A DNA stretch of 64,000 nucleotides from Vibrio sp. SCSIO 43136. GTDB lineage: Bacteria; Pseudomonadota; Gammaproteobacteria; Enterobacterales; Vibrionaceae. The stretch lies in assembly GCF_023716565.1 (NCBI RefSeq), contig NZ_CP071848.1, positions 2,046,001 through 2,110,000 on the forward strand, given 5' to 3'. The notes under the pieces were generated by a model that ran no database searches, was not told the DNA's origin, and worked only from the letters and a program-made list of their open reading frames with translations. Each line of letters starts with the position of its first letter. Position 1 is the first letter of the stretch. Positions 1 through 12,578 of this stretch are shown piece after piece. A program made the translations under genes and the position numbers.

Positions 1-1
1 A

Positions 2-145
2 ATGGCCATTGATTTGTTGTGCTGTCATTTAGGGCTATCTGAAGATGAAGCAAAGAAACAACTCGGCTTAGAGGCTGCTGGCATGCCGTCTGATCGCATC
101 GTCGAAACTCAAGCGGCACTGATGGGCTTGAATCAAGAGAAGTAG
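2..145 (+). CDS. Small unknown protein, possibly cut at its 5' end
   Basis: The reading frame is open from base 2 to a TAG at 143-145 and encodes 47 residues beginning MAIDLLCCHLGLSEDEAKKQ. The ATG at 2-4 could be the true start or an internal methionine, because the window starts here and no ribosome binding site can be inspected. The product looks soluble and helical, with two adjacent cysteines near the start. I do not recognise a family. It points toward the bio cluster, and a strong bidirectional hairpin separates it from bioD. Confidence 0.5.
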   Translation: MAIDLLCCHLGLSEDEAKKQLGLEAAGMPSDRIVETQAALMGLNQEK

Positions 146-164
146 TCTCAGAGACACAAATTTT

Positions 165-195
165 AAAGGGCTGGTTATCCAGCCCTTTTTATTTT
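165..195. terminator. Bidirectional terminator between the small ORF and bioD
   Basis: A 10-bp perfect stem AAAGGGCTGG / CCAGCCCTTT with loop TTAT is followed by T-rich sequence on the plus strand. A-rich sequence before it gives U residues on the minus strand. It lies between convergent genes and probably ends both transcripts. Confidence 0.8.
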
Positions 196-210
196 TCATC
201 GAACGATAAA

Positions 211-906
211 TTACTTGCTCGATGGTAAGTCTCTCAATGGAGAAATATTGATGTACTTACCAATATCCTTACTCTTGATGCTTGGCACGTATGGGATCAT
301 GCCTAATTTTGGTGCTGGGATATTTTTCTCTAACGCTTCGATGATCTCTGCGTAGTGCTCTGTGCCTGGATTAACACGATTAGCTACCCAACCCACTAAA
401 TTAAGTCCATCTTGCTCAATGGCTTTAGCGGTCAAAATCGCATGGCTTAAACATCCAAGCTTAATGCCAACCACCAAAACAACAGGCAATTTTTCGCTTT
501 GAACCCAAGTTGATAGTTGGTCGGTATCCGTGGTTGGTACGTACCAACCACCAGCGCCCTCAACTAAGACAACATCGGCTTGTGCTTTATGCTGTGCGAG
601 TTTTTCACTCAGCACTGCATAGTCAATCTCAACACCATCATGCTTAGAAGCGATATGAGGTGAGGTAGGTAACGTCAGTGCATATGGGTTAACGTCGTCA
701 TAGGTTACGTCTAGGGTCGACGCTTGTTGCAGATGAAGCGCATCAGAGTTGCGTTTTCCATCTGGGGTATCTTCACAACCGGCTGCTACTGGCTTGTAGC
801 CAATGGTGGAATATCCTTGTGCGCCAATAGCTTGCAAAATAGCTTTTGATGCAACAGTTTTGCCCACGTCCGTATCTGTGCCTGCAATAAAAAATGCATC
901 AATCAT
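211..906 (-). CDS. bioD: Dethiobiotin synthetase
   Basis: ATP-dependent dethiobiotin synthetase closes the ureido ring of 7,8-diaminopelargonate with CO2, the penultimate step of biotin synthesis in the cytoplasm. The N-terminus carries the P-loop GTDTDVGKT (about residues 9-17), and VEGAGG follows near residue 115, both typical of BioD. I place the start at the ATG at 906, giving 231 residues, because the protein then begins MIDAFFIAG and overlaps the bioC stop by 4 bp (ATGA). A longer reading from 927 adds residues with no family match. It is the last gene of the leftward bioBFCD operon. Confidence 0.95.
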   Translation of the reverse strand: MIDAFFIAGTDTDVGKTVASKAILQAIGAQGYSTIGYKPVAAGCEDTPDGKRNSDALHLQQASTLDVTYDDVNPYALTLPTSPHIASKHDGVEIDYAVLSEKLAQHKAQADVVLVEGAGGWYVPTTDTDQLSTWVQSEKLPVVLVVGIKLGCLSHAILTAKAIEQDGLNLVGWVANRVNPGTEHYAEIIEALEKNIPAPKLGMIPYVPSIKSKDIGKYINISPLRDLPSSK

Positions 907-1724
907 GCGGTGATCACTCCAAAACAAACTTGATAAGTAGCAGGTAACTGCCCCTGCGAGTTTCGCTGCTTGCTATATTCTTGCTCTAATCTAGCAATGG
1001 ATTTTCGCGTCATCAGCCCCTGCGAACGACCTTGTACATGGTTGGCGCCAATGCCTTTTAGATCCTTCATCAGTGCTAGTGCGGTGGAATAACAAACAGT
1101 GATTGGTTGTGAGTCTATGTGATGAAGAGCACACTCAGATTGCGCTAACGCAAGTTTTACCTGCTTTGGAGAGATAAAATCATTCACATGTTGATAAGAA
1201 TCAACTTTTAACCAAGCGCTTTTTAGCTCTTCTAATGAGCCGTCCAGCAGGGTGCTAAACAACACACTGCCACCAGGTTTAGTGACTCGCTTCATCTCTT
1301 TAAGCGGTACAGACAGATCCTGGCACCACTGCAAGGCAAGGCTTGAGTACACGATATCGAACTCATTGTCTTTAAACGGCAGTTGTTCTGCGTCCGCTTG
1401 TTGATAGTCAACATCAAGATTTTCACATCGAAGGCGGCTTTGCTCCAACATCGCTTCCGACAGATCGGCGGCAATAACTTTTGCCCCCTTATTAGCAAGA
1501 AGCTGTGAAGCGAATCCTGTTCCGCACCCTAAGTCCAGTACCTTTAATCCTTGCAACGAGTTCGGGAGCTTATCAAGTAACCGATTAGCTACGGTTCTTT
1601 GAAACTGGGCATGTTGGTCGTAACACTTAGCCGCTTTGCTAAACGCTTCTTGAATCGCCTGTTTTTGGGCATAAGATTGCTCTAAATCTTCGGCGAGCGC
1701 TAAATTGGACACAACTTGGGTCAT
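903..1724 (-). CDS. bioC: Malonyl-ACP O-methyltransferase
   Basis: BioC methylates the free carboxyl of malonyl-ACP with S-adenosylmethionine, so that fatty-acid enzymes can build the pimeloyl chain of biotin. The 273-residue protein is a class I methyltransferase: the SAM-binding motif VLDLGCGTG is near residue 63, followed by ADLSEAML and the acidic loop near residue 110. The start at 1724 overlaps the bioF stop by 4 bp, and its own stop overlaps bioD by 4 bp, indicating translational coupling. The demethylating esterase BioH is not in this window. An early helical stretch of about 25 residues before the QEAFSKAA segment could mean a slightly later start. Confidence 0.93.
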   Translation of the reverse strand: MTQVVSNLALAEDLEQSYAQKQAIQEAFSKAAKCYDQHAQFQRTVANRLLDKLPNSLQGLKVLDLGCGTGFASQLLANKGAKVIAADLSEAMLEQSRLRCENLDVDYQQADAEQLPFKDNEFDIVYSSLALQWCQDLSVPLKEMKRVTKPGGSVLFSTLLDGSLEELKSAWLKVDSYQHVNDFISPKQVKLALAQSECALHHIDSQPITVCYSTALALMKDLKGIGANHVQGRSQGLMTRKSIARLEQEYSKQRNSQGQLPATYQVCFGVITA

Positions 1725-2878
1725 ACTTCGACTCCTTCCAATGCATGTTTAACACTGTGGGCCAACTGAGACACCTGCTCAGGGCTGTGGCTTGCGGTTA
1801 AGGTTATGCGTAAACGTGCGCTGCCTTTCGGCACCGTCGGCGGACGAATTGCGCTGACCCAATGTCCTTGTTGCCTAAGTTGATTGGCAACCTCAACAGC
1901 CTTAGCTGAATCTCCGATAATCACCGGTTTTATCGGTGTCTCGGTGTGTACATAGCCCGGTAAATCTTTTAGAGCACTATGGTAAATGCTTGAAAGCTCG
2001 CTCAGTTTTTCTCGACGCCATGGCTCGTTTTGGATCATTTGCAGTGATTTTTGCAAGGCATAAGCTTGTGACGGTGGTATGGCAGTGGAATACACATGAT
2101 GACGAGCAAATTGAGTCAAATAGTCTGCCATTTCATCATCACAAAGCACCGCCGCCCCAGATAGGCCAAAAGCTTTACCAAATGTCACTACTAAGATATC
2201 TGGTGAAACACCTGCGCGATGGCAACTACCTTGGCCATCCTCTCCTAATACCCCTACCCCATGGGCATCATCTACCATCAGCATTGCAGATTGTGGTTGG
2301 CAAACTCGCTCCATATCCGATAGCGGTGCAAGATCACCATCCATACTAAATACGCCTTCCGTCACCACTAACGCAGAGTTTAAAGGCTCAAGTAGCTTCT
2401 CAAGATGCGCAATGTCGTTATGCCTAAAGCGTTTCATGGTGGCAGAAGACAAACTGCCCGCCTCCATCAACGAAGCGTGATTAAGCCTGTCTTGTAGCAG
2501 AACATCATCTTTTTCAAGCAGGGTAAAGAGCAAAGCTTGATTGGCACTAAACCCTGAGCTAAACAAAACAGCGTTAGAGTACCCAAGCCATTCACATAAC
2601 GCTTGCTTCAGATCGAAATGCGCTTGGGCAAAGCCGGTCACCAACGGAGAAGCTGCACTGCCGACTCCGTAACGAGCGATCCCCTCTTGCCAATGATTAG
2701 CCAGCGTTTTATCACTGGCTAAACCTAGATAATCATTGCTTGAAAAGTTCACATACTGATTACCTTGGTAGGAAAACCGGTTGCGCTGATTGCCATCCAA
2801 GGCAATCATTGAACGGGTCAAACCAAGCTTTTTTCTCTCAGCTAGCTTGGTTTGGATACGGTGTCTAAACACTTGCAT
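1721..2878 (-). CDS. bioF: 8-amino-7-oxononanoate synthase
   Basis: This PLP-dependent alpha-oxoamine synthase condenses pimeloyl thioester with L-alanine to form 7-keto-8-aminopelargonate. The protein has the expected [11 protein letters not shown] segment and the Schiff-base lysine in TFGKAFG. I start it at the ATG at 2878 (MQVFRHRIQ), giving 385 residues, close to E. coli BioF. The same frame continues upstream for 33 residues, but these lie inside bioB and match nothing in the family. The start overlaps the 3' end of bioB by 14 bp and the stop overlaps bioC by 4 bp. Confidence 0.94.
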   Translation of the reverse strand: MQVFRHRIQTKLAERKKLGLTRSMIALDGNQRNRFSYQGNQYVNFSSNDYLGLASDKTLANHWQEGIARYGVGSAASPLVTGFAQAHFDLKQALCEWLGYSNAVLFSSGFSANQALLFTLLEKDDVLLQDRLNHASLMEAGSLSSATMKRFRHNDIAHLEKLLEPLNSALVVTEGVFSMDGDLAPLSDMERVCQPQSAMLMVDDAHGVGVLGEDGQGSCHRAGVSPDILVVTFGKAFGLSGAAVLCDDEMADYLTQFARHHVYSTAIPPSQAYALQKSLQMIQNEPWRREKLSELSSIYHSALKDLPGYVHTETPIKPVIIGDSAKAVEVANQLRQQGHWVSAIRPPTVPKGSARLRITLTASHSPEQVSQLAHSVKHALEGVEV

Positions 2879-3917
2879 CGTAGAAAAGATCGTCTTTGGT
2901 TGGACGAGCAGCCACACGCTCAGCCACTTGACCAAGCAATTCTTGTTCTTGCACCTGATCTGGCTTTTGGCTGACATGATGGCTGTTGATACCTAGCTTA
3001 TTAAACAGCTGCATATCGGTATCTTCATCAGGGTTTGGCGTCGTTAGCAATTTGCAGCCATAGAAAATTGAGTTAGCACCCGCCATAAAACACAGCGCTT
3101 GCATCTGCTCGTTCATGTTTTCTCGGCCTGCGGATAATCGCACCGCAGAAGCAGGCATCATGATACGCGCTGCGGCAATCAAGCGGATAAAGTCAAAAGA
3201 CTCAACGTCTTCAGCATCTTCAAGTGGCGTGCCTTTTACTTTAACCAGCATGTTGATGGGTACACTCTCTGGGTGCACGGGCAGATTAGCCAACTCCATC
3301 AGAAGCCCGGCTCTATCATTATCACTTTCCCCCATACCAATAATGCCGCCAGAACAGATTTTCATGCCTGCATCGCGAACATGAGAAAGCGTGTCTAGTC
3401 GGTCTTGATAGGTTCGGGTGGTAATAATGTTGCCATAGTACTCAGCGGAGGTATCGAGGTTGTGGTTGTAGTAATCCAGCCCAGCATCGGCCAATTGATT
3501 GGCTTGATCGGGTGTCAACATGCCAAGTGTCATACAGGTTTCTAACCCCATGCCTTTGACACCTTGGATCATATCTTTGAGCAGCGGCATATCACGCTCT
3601 TTAGGGTTCTTCCACGCCGCCCCCATACAAAATCGAGTCGAACCTGCTGCTTTGGCTTTCTTTGCTGCATCCAATACTCGCTCAACTTCCATCAAACGCT
3701 CTTTATCAACGTCGGTACGGTAGCGGGCGCTCTGCGGGCAGTACTTACAGTCTTCAGGGCAAGCGCCTGTTTTAATTGAAAGTAATGTGCTGACTTGAAC
3801 ATGATTGGCAGGATGGTATTGACGATGGACTAACTGAGCTTCAAACAGTAGATCCATAAATGGTTTATCAAGCAGTGCTCTAACTTCCTGCACTGTCCAG
3901 TTGTGACGTACTTCCAC
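2865..3917 (-). CDS. bioB: Biotin synthase
   Basis: Radical-SAM biotin synthase inserts sulfur into dethiobiotin, the last step of the pathway. The radical-SAM cysteines are in CPEDCKYC at residues 53, 57 and 60, the same numbering as E. coli BioB. Downstream motifs such as YNHNLDTS and RLSAGREN (Arg near 260, a [2Fe-2S] ligand) are present. At 350 residues it is of normal length. It is the first gene of the leftward bioBFCD operon, transcribed away from bioA from a shared control region. Confidence 0.97.
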   Translation of the reverse strand: MEVRHNWTVQEVRALLDKPFMDLLFEAQLVHRQYHPANHVQVSTLLSIKTGACPEDCKYCPQSARYRTDVDKERLMEVERVLDAAKKAKAAGSTRFCMGAAWKNPKERDMPLLKDMIQGVKGMGLETCMTLGMLTPDQANQLADAGLDYYNHNLDTSAEYYGNIITTRTYQDRLDTLSHVRDAGMKICSGGIIGMGESDNDRAGLLMELANLPVHPESVPINMLVKVKGTPLEDAEDVESFDFIRLIAAARIMMPASAVRLSAGRENMNEQMQALCFMAGANSIFYGCKLLTTPNPDEDTDMQLFNKLGINSHHVSQKPDQVQEQELLGQVAERVAARPTKDDLFYDASV

Positions 3918-3973
3918 AAATACTTCCTTATAGTTTTCATTGCTGCTTGGCTAGTCTACGCGGCGAAGGTAAA

Positions 3974-4007
3974 CTGTCAACACCAACCAGTAGCCATAAG
4001 TTTACAT
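3974..4007. promoter_or_regulatory. Candidate BirA operator between bioB and bioA
   Basis: Two 9-bp half sites, CTGTCAACA (3974-3982) and AGTTTACAT (3999-4007), are imperfect inverted copies separated by 16 bp. The enterobacterial bioO operator has the form TTGTAAACC-N15-GGTTTACAA, so sequence and spacing fit a BirA-biotinyl-AMP site. Its position in the middle of the 129-bp gap between divergent bioB and bioA matches the E. coli arrangement. I infer that it represses both directions when biotin is sufficient. Confidence 0.55.
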
Positions 4008-4046
4008 TTGGTTATTCTTTAATCAACATTGAGATTATAACGAGAG

Positions 4047-5324
4047 ATGGATCTAAGTTTTGATCGCCAGCATATATGGCACCCTTACACATCAACCCTA
4101 AACCCACTGACATGTTACCCAGTGGTTTCCGCCCAAAATGTCCACCTCGAGCTTGAAGATGGGCGACAACTGATCGATGGCATGTCGTCATGGTGGTCTA
4201 CCATCCACGGCTACAATCACCCTGAACTCAACCAAGCTGCAAAAGATCAAATCGACAAAATGGCTCATGTCATGTTTGGTGGGATCACCCACCAACCCGC
4301 CATCGATGTATGTAAGCAATTAGTTGAGCTGACCCCCTCTCGTTTACAGCAGGTATTTCTAGCCGACTCTGGCTCTGTTGCGGTAGAAGTGAGCCTAAAA
4401 ATGGCACTGCAATATTGGCATGCAAAAGGGCAAAGCCGACCTAAGTTTTTAACGCTGCGTCATGGCTATCATGGTGATACGTTCGCCGCTATGTCAGTGA
4501 CAGATCCAGACAATTCAATGCACAGTCTCTATAAAGGTTTTCTACCCGAACACATCTTTGCACAATCTCCCAATGGTGGATTCTTTGAGCCATGGAATCC
4601 AGATGATATTGAAGACTTTGCAACTAAGATCGAGACTCACAAGCATGAATTGGCCGCAGTGATCCTTGAGCCCATCGTGCAAGGCGCTGGAGGAATGCGC
4701 ATTTATCACCCTGAATTTCTTAAACAAGTCAGAGCCTTGTGTGATAAACACCATGTGCTATTGATTTTGGATGAAATCGCAACGGGGTTTGGTCGTACTG
4801 GGAAACTATTTGCTTGTGAGCACGCCGGTATAGAGCCCGACATTATGTGTGTGGGCAAAGCGCTGACCAGCGGTTACATGACACTGTCTGCAACCATCAC
4901 TACCAAAGAAGTCGCTGATACAGTCTGTGGTGGAGAAGCAGGGTGCTTTATGCATGGCCCAACATTTATGGCTAACCCACTCGCCTGCGCTGTCGCCGCT
5001 AAGAGTTTGGAAATCATCGCTCGGGGTGAATGGAAAGCTCAAACTCAAACGATTGAGGAGCTTCTAAGCCGGCAGCTTCCGAAACTACAAAAGCTAGAGG
5101 TGGTTAAAGCAGTAAGATGGCTTGGGGCAATTGGCGTGGTTGAAACCCATCAAGCCGTCAATATGGAAAAAATCCAGCAGCACTTTGTTGAGCAAGGTGT
5201 ATGGATTCGACCATTCGGGCGCTTAATTTACATCATGCCGCCATTTATCAGTGGTGCAGCGCATATAAAGTCACTTATCTCGGCCATTGAAAGTGCCTGT
5301 AAACAAACCGACTTGTTTCAATAA
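4047..5324 (+). CDS. bioA: Adenosylmethionine-8-amino-7-oxononanoate aminotransferase
   Basis: BioA transfers the amino group of S-adenosylmethionine to 7-keto-8-aminopelargonate, the step between BioF and BioD. The 425-residue protein is a class III aminotransferase. It starts with the family signature HIWHPYTS, contains DEIATGFGRTG (PLP-binding aspartate), and has the lysine in CVGKALTSGYM near residue 275. The start ATG is preceded by a GAGAG sequence. It is a single gene divergent from bioB and ends at a strong hairpin. Confidence 0.96.
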   Translation: MDLSFDRQHIWHPYTSTLNPLTCYPVVSAQNVHLELEDGRQLIDGMSSWWSTIHGYNHPELNQAAKDQIDKMAHVMFGGITHQPAIDVCKQLVELTPSRLQQVFLADSGSVAVEVSLKMALQYWHAKGQSRPKFLTLRHGYHGDTFAAMSVTDPDNSMHSLYKGFLPEHIFAQSPNGGFFEPWNPDDIEDFATKIETHKHELAAVILEPIVQGAGGMRIYHPEFLKQVRALCDKHHVLLILDEIATGFGRTGKLFACEHAGIEPDIMCVGKALTSGYMTLSATITTKEVADTVCGGEAGCFMHGPTFMANPLACAVAAKSLEIIARGEWKAQTQTIEELLSRQLPKLQKLEVVKAVRWLGAIGVVETHQAVNMEKIQQHFVEQGVWIRPFGRLIYIMPPFISGAAHIKSLISAIESACKQTDLFQ

Positions 5325-5330
5325 GCATAA

Positions 5331-5356
5331 AAAAACCAGCCTTGCGGCTGGTTTTT
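5331..5356. terminator. Bidirectional terminator between bioA and serS
   Basis: The stem AAAAACCAGCC / GGCTGGTTTTT with loop TTGC has an A-run on one side and a T-run on the other, so it can end bioA (+) and serS (-). Confidence 0.88.
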
Positions 5357-5372
5357 CACTATTTTGGCCTGA

Positions 5373-6761
<1,389 letters not shown>

Positions 6762-6775
6762 TTAGCCAAAAAGGC

Positions 6776-8125
6776 TCACTTTTCATAGCGCTTTTGCGGG
6801 CTTTTTGCGTCCAAATTAGCCAAGTAATCCAACTTTTCGCCAATTTTGGTTTCCAAACCGCGATTTGTTGGAAAATAGTAGCGTGTCTGGGCCATTTCAG
6901 GAGGGAAATAATTTTCGCCCGCCGCATATGCACCGGGCTCATCGTGAGCATAACGATACTCAGCACCATAGCCCAAATCTTTCATCAGACTGGTAGGGGC
7001 ATTTCTCAGGTGTGACGGTACTTCATACTCTGGCGTATTTCGCGCGTCGTTGAGGGCTTGCTTCCAAGCGGTGTAGACGGCGTTGCTCTTTGGTGCACAC
7101 GCAAGATATACCACAGCTTGAGCTAGTGCTCTCTCGCCTTCTGCTGGTCCAACTCTGGCAAAACAGTCCCATGCGGAAATCGCTACCTGCATGGCTCTAG
7201 GATCAGCATTGCCAATATCTTCCGACGCAATAGCCAATAAACGGCGTGCTATGTATAAAGGATCACACCCAGCCGTGATCATTCTCGCCGACCAATACAA
7301 AGCGGCATCAGGATCAGAGCCTCGGATCGATTTGTGCACCGCAGAAATCAGGTCGTACCAAATATCCCCTTGCTTATCAAAGCGAGTGACTTTTTCACCA
7401 GCAACCTGAGCAAGCAGTGGCAAGGTTATCTCTTTTTCACCACTATCATTGGTCGATGCCATGTCAAACAAGAGCTCAAGATAATTGAGTGACATGCGGG
7501 CATCCCCTGCTACCAACTCTGACAAGCGCTCGATAACACCGGATTCGAAATCGGCTTTCTCGCTGCCCAAGCCACGTTCACTGTCTTCTAATGCTTGAGT
7601 AATAACTGTTTGAATATCTTGGCTATTGAGTGAGGTAAGCTTATAAACTCTTGCTCGTGACAACAGTGCGTTATTAAGCTCAAATGAAGGGTTCTCTGTG
7701 GTCGCTCCGATAAAAGTGACCGTGCCATCTTCAATATGCGGTAAGAAGGCATCTTGCTGACTTTTGTTGAATCGATGCACCTCGTCAACAAACAAAATGG
7801 TCCGTCTACCAGCCATTTTGTTGTCACGAGCTTTATCAATCGCAAGGCGAATATCTTTCACCCCCGAGGTAACCGCAGAGACTCGCTCCACTTCAGCGTT
7901 CGCATAATTTGCAGCAACTTCAGCCAGCGTTGTTTTGCCTGTGCCCGGTGGTCCCCACAAAATCATCGAGTGGATGTGTCCCGCCTTAAGTGCTTTACGC
8001 AGCGGTTTACCTTCCCCAAGAATATGCTGCTGGCCAATGTACTGCTCAACAGTTTGCGGACGCATTCGAGCCGCAAGTGGACGAAAATCTTCATCCCCTG
8101 CGAAGTCTAAGCTGTAGTTGCTCAC
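6776..8125 (-). CDS. rarA: Replication-associated recombination protein A
   Basis: RarA (MgsA) is an AAA+ ATPase related to clamp-loader subunits and WRNIP1. It acts at stalled replication forks. The Walker A motif is GPPGTGKTT near residue 60, and Walker B plus sensor residues are in [14 protein letters not shown] near residue 115. The C-terminal tetramerisation part contains [12 protein letters not shown] and [11 protein letters not shown]. The 449-residue length matches the family. It starts 9 bp after lolA, as in E. coli where lolA-rarA-serS follow ftsK. Confidence 0.95.
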   Translation of the reverse strand: MSNYSLDFAGDEDFRPLAARMRPQTVEQYIGQQHILGEGKPLRKALKAGHIHSMILWGPPGTGKTTLAEVAANYANAEVERVSAVTSGVKDIRLAIDKARDNKMAGRRTILFVDEVHRFNKSQQDAFLPHIEDGTVTFIGATTENPSFELNNALLSRARVYKLTSLNSQDIQTVITQALEDSERGLGSEKADFESGVIERLSELVAGDARMSLNYLELLFDMASTNDSGEKEITLPLLAQVAGEKVTRFDKQGDIWYDLISAVHKSIRGSDPDAALYWSARMITAGCDPLYIARRLLAIASEDIGNADPRAMQVAISAWDCFARVGPAEGERALAQAVVYLACAPKSNAVYTAWKQALNDARNTPEYEVPSHLRNAPTSLMKDLGYGAEYRYAHDEPGAYAAGENYFPPEMAQTRYYFPTNRGLETKIGEKLDYLANLDAKSPQKRYEK

Positions 8126-8134
8126 GCTAGTCCC

Positions 8135-8734
8135 TTAATTTCGCTCATCGTTGACTTCAACACCAACTGGTGGAACAAATTCAAAACGAGAGTCTTTTGG
8201 CCTTACAAGCTTCAATTGACTGAAGTTAAACTGGCTAGTTTGTCCATCTTGCTCAACCACTTCAAACCCTTCGACCTGCCCTTTACCATCAATTTTAATG
8301 GTAAACACGCCTTGAGTCGTCGATTGACTGACCGGAGTTAGCGTAAAGTGATTACCTTCTTGCACCACATTGTAGTTATCCCAGTCACTTGCTTGATTAC
8401 GAGTCAACAGAACAAATGGCGTCTGCTCGGTCGCAGCCGATTGGTTGTAAATACTTACTTGCTCAACAAACGGGTCGAAATACCATAGGGATTGACCATC
8501 AGAAACCAGCAACGTCTCATCTGGCACGACTGTCTCCCAACGAAATTTGTTGGGTCTTGAGATCTCTACCGAGCCTTCGGCTTGTTGAATGACTTCACCT
8601 TCTGGTGAGGTCACGACTTGTTCAAACTCAGCACTAAAACCATCGGTCTTTAGTAGGCGTTGGTTTAACTCTTCTTTGGCACCAGCAAATACCGTTGCAC
8701 TGACAAGCGCAAGAGATGCAATCCAATACTTCAT
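8135..8734 (-). CDS. lolA: Outer-membrane lipoprotein carrier protein
   Basis: LolA is the periplasmic chaperone that takes lipoproteins from the LolCDE transporter to LolB at the outer membrane. The first 18-20 residues are a signal peptide (MKYWIASLALVSATVFAGA) with cleavage expected just before KEELNQRL. The mature part shows the LolA beta-strand pattern, including NKFRWETVVPDE and LWYFDPFVEQVS. The 199 residues fit the family. It lies between ftsK and rarA, the usual gammaproteobacterial order. Confidence 0.95.
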   Translation of the reverse strand: MKYWIASLALVSATVFAGAKEELNQRLLKTDGFSAEFEQVVTSPEGEVIQQAEGSVEISRPNKFRWETVVPDETLLVSDGQSLWYFDPFVEQVSIYNQSAATEQTPFVLLTRNQASDWDNYNVVQEGNHFTLTPVSQSTTQGVFTIKIDGKGQVEGFEVVEQDGQTSQFNFSQLKLVRPKDSRFEFVPPVGVEVNDERN

Positions 8735-8803
8735 TCAATTTCTCTTTTAATCTTTGGTGTCTCGATTGGACAACAGTAACGCCAACTTTACGTCAGCGTC
8801 AGG

Positions 8804-11743
8804 TTAGTCTTTTGGTGGCGCAGGGGCGAGCACTTCTCGGTTACCATTATGGCCCGGCGCACTCACTATGCCTTGCGCTTCAAGTTGCTCAACAATTCGC
8901 GCCGCTCGGTTATAGCCGATCTTAAACTTACGTTGCACACCAGAAACTGAGCCACGACGTGTTTCAACGACATGTTGCACTACCTGATCAAACAGCGGAT
9001 CTACGTCTTCATCACCTGCAGAGGTTTCCCCCGGAAGCAGTGCTTCTGGGCCTTGGTCACCATGGGTAATCTCATCGATATAGACTGGTTTACCACGAGC
9101 TTTCCAGTCATTAACCACGGCATGAACATCATCATCAGAAGCAAAAGCACCATGGACACGTGTGGTATGGCTTGAGCCCGGTGGCAAGTACAGCATATCA
9201 CCCATGCCTAGCAAGGACTCAGCGCCGCCTTGGTCAAGAATGGTTCGAGAATCGGTTTTAGTCGATACGGTGAAAGCAACACGAGTAGGAATATTAGCCT
9301 TAATCAAGCCAGTAATCACATCCACTGATGGTCGCTGGGTTGCCAAAATCAAGTGAATACCAGCAGCTCGCGCTTTTTGCGCAAGACGAGCAATAAGCTC
9401 TTCAACTTTCTTGCCCACCACCATCATAAGATCGGCAAATTCATCGACGATCACCACGATATACGGCAGTTTTTCCAGCAGCGGTGGCATTTCATCCATG
9501 CTGTCACCTGGCTGCCACAACGGATCATGGATCGGATGGCCTGCTTCTGCTGCCATCTTCAACTTCTCGTTATAGCCTTTGATGTTTCGCACACCCAACG
9601 CAGACATAAGTTTATAGCGACGCTCCATCTCACCCACACACCAACGCAGTGCGTTTGAGGCATCTTTCATATCCGTAACCACCTCTGACAGCAGGTGCGG
9701 AATGCCTTCATAGACCGACAGTTCCAACATTTTCGGGTCAATCATGATAAAGCGAACTTCTTCAGGTGTTGCCTTATACAACATACTCAAGATCATCACG
9801 TTAACACCCACAGATTTACCCGAACCTGTGGTACCTGCCACCAGCACGTGTGGCATCTTAGATAGATCTGCTACCACCGCTTCACCGGCGATGTCTTGAC
9901 CTAGCACAACCGTGGTAGGTGATGACGCCTGTTCAAATTGTGGGCTGCCTACCACATCCGAGAAAAACACTGTTTGACGAGTCATATTTGGCAACTCTAG
10001 ACCTACGTATGGCTTGCCAGGGATCACTTCAACCACTCGCACTGCCATCGCAGACAAAGAGCGAGCCAAGTCCATAGAAAGACCTGAAATACGGCTCACT
10101 TTAACTCCTGGAGCAAGGTCAAGCTCAAAACGGGTAATGACTGGACCTGGGAAGATATCTACCACGCGTGCTTTAATTTTGTAATCTGCCAGTTTGGACT
10201 CTACCAAACGAGCGATATTCTCCAGCGCTTCACGGTCAATGACGCTCTCCCGTTTTTCAGGATGGTAGAGTAGTTCTAGCGTTGGCATTGGACTGGTAGG
10301 AACAGGCAGATTTTCTTGCTGTTGAACCAAGAATGGATTTTGCGTGCCCGCCATATTCTGCTGGGCTTCAGAGACCATGTTTTGGAAAGCGGCAACATCA
10401 GGATCTGAATGTTCATTCGCAGGATCATCAACCGGAGCTGAGACGTCTTGCTGACCCTGTTCATTGTGCACAGGTTCAATGGATGTTTGTTCAAGCTCTT
10501 GAACAGGCTCGATACTAGGCTCCACTGCTGGGTTTTCTTTCAAGAATGCTGGAGGCTGTTGTGGTTCATCAGCTTCTATTTGTGTGATTTCTTGTGGCTT
10601 AGATTCTTGTTGCGTGGTTTCCTGAGCCCAAGGTGCGTCATCGACAGCAATTTGAGGTGTGTCGCTGGCATTTGTATAAATAGCTTCTACCACGTCATCA
10701 GTGGCCAAGTCATTGTCTTGCTGCGCCGCAGCTTCTAGCTCTTCAATAGTGGCCCCAAGCTGTTTAGAGCGCACGGTAGGTTCTTCTTCATCAACAACAC
10801 TAAAGTCAATCACTTCAGGGCTTCTACTCGGAGCTTCCTCAACCAAAGATTCGTCAACTTTAAACACGCTATCTTGAGTCTCTGATGTGTCTTCACCAGG
10901 TGCATTCACTGTTTCGACTGAGCTATCTGATACCGCCGGATTATCTTCACTACCCGCTGGGAAATGAATGTTGTAATGCGACTGTGCATCTTGCGGTGCT
11001 TCACTATCTACATCAAGTTTTGGTTCCATTTTTTCTTCAGGAGCGATAGCAATAGGTTGGTCGCTGTCTAAGTTTGGCTCAAGCACCTGCTCTTTATCAC
11101 CACGAGCCTTGTTGACCAGCATTCCCAACAGTTGAATTGCACCATCACCGATCCACTCCACAATGGCTAACCATGAGATACCAGTGAGTAAGGTAAAACC
11201 CGCTCCCCACAAAAATAGCAGCACCAGTGTCGAGCCCAAAATGTTAAACATCGGGATCGATAAACTGGTCAGCACATCACCAATGATGCCGCCAGAAGAA
11301 AAATACCAAATATCATCGAAATTGATGTCTGCCAGACCGCAACTGGTTAAAACGATTACAAAGAAGCCGAGTAACCTCGTACCCCACAACATAAAATCAA
11401 TAGGCTCAGACTGACCACGCTTGCGGAAAAACACCCAAGTGGCGACCACAGATGCAGCAGGAATGACGTAGGCAATGGAACCAAACACAAAAAACAGACT
11501 ATCTGCGACCAGAGCGCCAAATTGCCCCCCAAGGTTATTCACTTGAGTTCCCCAAGCCGTTTGTGACCAACTTGGATCGGCAGGGTCGAAGGATAACAGC
11601 GCAATCGCCATGAGGATTGATGTTAAGAAGCCAACGATAAAGCAGCAATCTCGAAGACGTTGCAGTCCGTCTAATCGAGGCTGTGCTGACTCTTCTTGAG
11701 TCTTTATGATCGTTTCAACCTGAGTTTTGTTCTGTTTGAACAT
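8804..11743 (-). CDS. ftsK: DNA translocase FtsK
   Basis: FtsK sits at the division septum, pumps chromosome ends apart and activates XerCD recombination at dif. The N-terminal 200 residues hold about four membrane segments. Residues 215-470 are an acidic, glutamine- and proline-rich linker. The motor domain has Walker A ([12 protein letters not shown], near residue 640) and Walker B ([13 protein letters not shown]). The C-terminal gamma winged helix ([19 protein letters not shown]) recognises KOPS sites. At 979 residues it is shorter than the 1329 of E. coli because the linker is shorter. It probably has its own promoter after lrp. Confidence 0.97.
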   Translation of the reverse strand: MFKQNKTQVETIIKTQEESAQPRLDGLQRLRDCCFIVGFLTSILMAIALLSFDPADPSWSQTAWGTQVNNLGGQFGALVADSLFFVFGSIAYVIPAASVVATWVFFRKRGQSEPIDFMLWGTRLLGFFVIVLTSCGLADINFDDIWYFSSGGIIGDVLTSLSIPMFNILGSTLVLLFLWGAGFTLLTGISWLAIVEWIGDGAIQLLGMLVNKARGDKEQVLEPNLDSDQPIAIAPEEKMEPKLDVDSEAPQDAQSHYNIHFPAGSEDNPAVSDSSVETVNAPGEDTSETQDSVFKVDESLVEEAPSRSPEVIDFSVVDEEEPTVRSKQLGATIEELEAAAQQDNDLATDDVVEAIYTNASDTPQIAVDDAPWAQETTQQESKPQEITQIEADEPQQPPAFLKENPAVEPSIEPVQELEQTSIEPVHNEQGQQDVSAPVDDPANEHSDPDVAAFQNMVSEAQQNMAGTQNPFLVQQQENLPVPTSPMPTLELLYHPEKRESVIDREALENIARLVESKLADYKIKARVVDIFPGPVITRFELDLAPGVKVSRISGLSMDLARSLSAMAVRVVEVIPGKPYVGLELPNMTRQTVFFSDVVGSPQFEQASSPTTVVLGQDIAGEAVVADLSKMPHVLVAGTTGSGKSVGVNVMILSMLYKATPEEVRFIMIDPKMLELSVYEGIPHLLSEVVTDMKDASNALRWCVGEMERRYKLMSALGVRNIKGYNEKLKMAAEAGHPIHDPLWQPGDSMDEMPPLLEKLPYIVVIVDEFADLMMVVGKKVEELIARLAQKARAAGIHLILATQRPSVDVITGLIKANIPTRVAFTVSTKTDSRTILDQGGAESLLGMGDMLYLPPGSSHTTRVHGAFASDDDVHAVVNDWKARGKPVYIDEITHGDQGPEALLPGETSAGDEDVDPLFDQVVQHVVETRRGSVSGVQRKFKIGYNRAARIVEQLEAQGIVSAPGHNGNREVLAPAPPKD

Positions 11744-11831
11744 GCTTAATCAGTACTTTTCTCTAAGATTATAATTCTAGCTATCCAATGCTTGTGAGCT
11801 CCTCTTTGACTAATCTAAGAAGCCCGAAACA

Positions 11832-11859
11832 TATCGAGCGGCTAAAAAGCCGCTCGATA
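11832..11859 (-). terminator. Hairpin between lrp and ftsK
   Basis: A 12-bp perfect stem TATCGAGCGGCT / AGCCGCTCGATA with loop AAAA lies about 70 bp after the lrp stop. The sequence after the stem on the minus strand is not a clean T-run, so it may be a weak terminator or part of the ftsK leader. Confidence 0.5.
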
Positions 11860-11927
11860 ATGATTTTAACGCTATCTCGGTATAATTCCTAAGATTTATC
11901 CGATTTAGTGCTATCTGTTGCTCAAGA

Positions 11928-12422
11928 TTAACGCGTTTTGATCACGAGTTGGTTAGTTTGCTTAACCTCTTCCATCACAACATACGTACGAGTGTCATTT
12001 ACCCCAGGAAGACGCAATAGTGTGTCCCCCAAAAGCTTACGATAAGCACTCATGTCTGATACACGAGTCTTCAACAAGTAGTCGAAGTCACCAGAAACCA
12101 AGTGACACTCTTGGATATCATCCAATTTTTGAACAGCATGGTTAAACTGCTCAAATACATCCGGCGCACCACGGTTAAGAGTAATCTCCACAAACACTAG
12201 AAGCGAAGCGTCTAAGTATTGAGGATTTAGTAATGCTGTGTAGCCAGTGATATATCCTTGACGCTCTAGACGACGCACACGCTCCAAACAAGGAGTCGGT
12301 GACAGTCCAACGCGTTTTGACAGCTCAACGTTCGAAATTCGACCGTCTTTTTGCAGTTCATTAAGAATATTCCGATCAATTCGATCTAGTTCCTTGGACG
12401 GTTTTTTATAATTATCCACCAT
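11928..12422 (-). CDS. lrp: Leucine-responsive regulatory protein
   Basis: Lrp is a global feast/famine transcription regulator of amino-acid metabolism. The 164-residue protein has the N-terminal helix-turn-helix (GRISNVELSKRVGLSPTPCL) and the C-terminal RAM ligand domain. It is nearly identical to E. coli Lrp, including the end TYVVMEEVKQTNQLVIKTR. It is divergent from the alanine dehydrogenase gene across an AT-rich 156-bp gap where Lrp-type binding would be expected; I infer this from base composition and context and see no defined operator. Confidence 0.97.
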   Translation of the reverse strand: MVDNYKKPSKELDRIDRNILNELQKDGRISNVELSKRVGLSPTPCLERVRRLERQGYITGYTALLNPQYLDASLLVFVEITLNRGAPDVFEQFNHAVQKLDDIQECHLVSGDFDYLLKTRVSDMSAYRKLLGDTLLRLPGVNDTRTYVVMEEVKQTNQLVIKTR

Positions 12423-12578
12423 GTTTTATTCCACCTTTTTACTTCCTTGCAAATATATATACTACATTTTATTAATATTCAGTATCAAATTTTTCAACGT
12501 CATCACTATACTAGTTATTAATTCGACAGAATTACCCTACAGATAGTTAAATAGACCAGAAAAAATCGAGGAGTCAGG

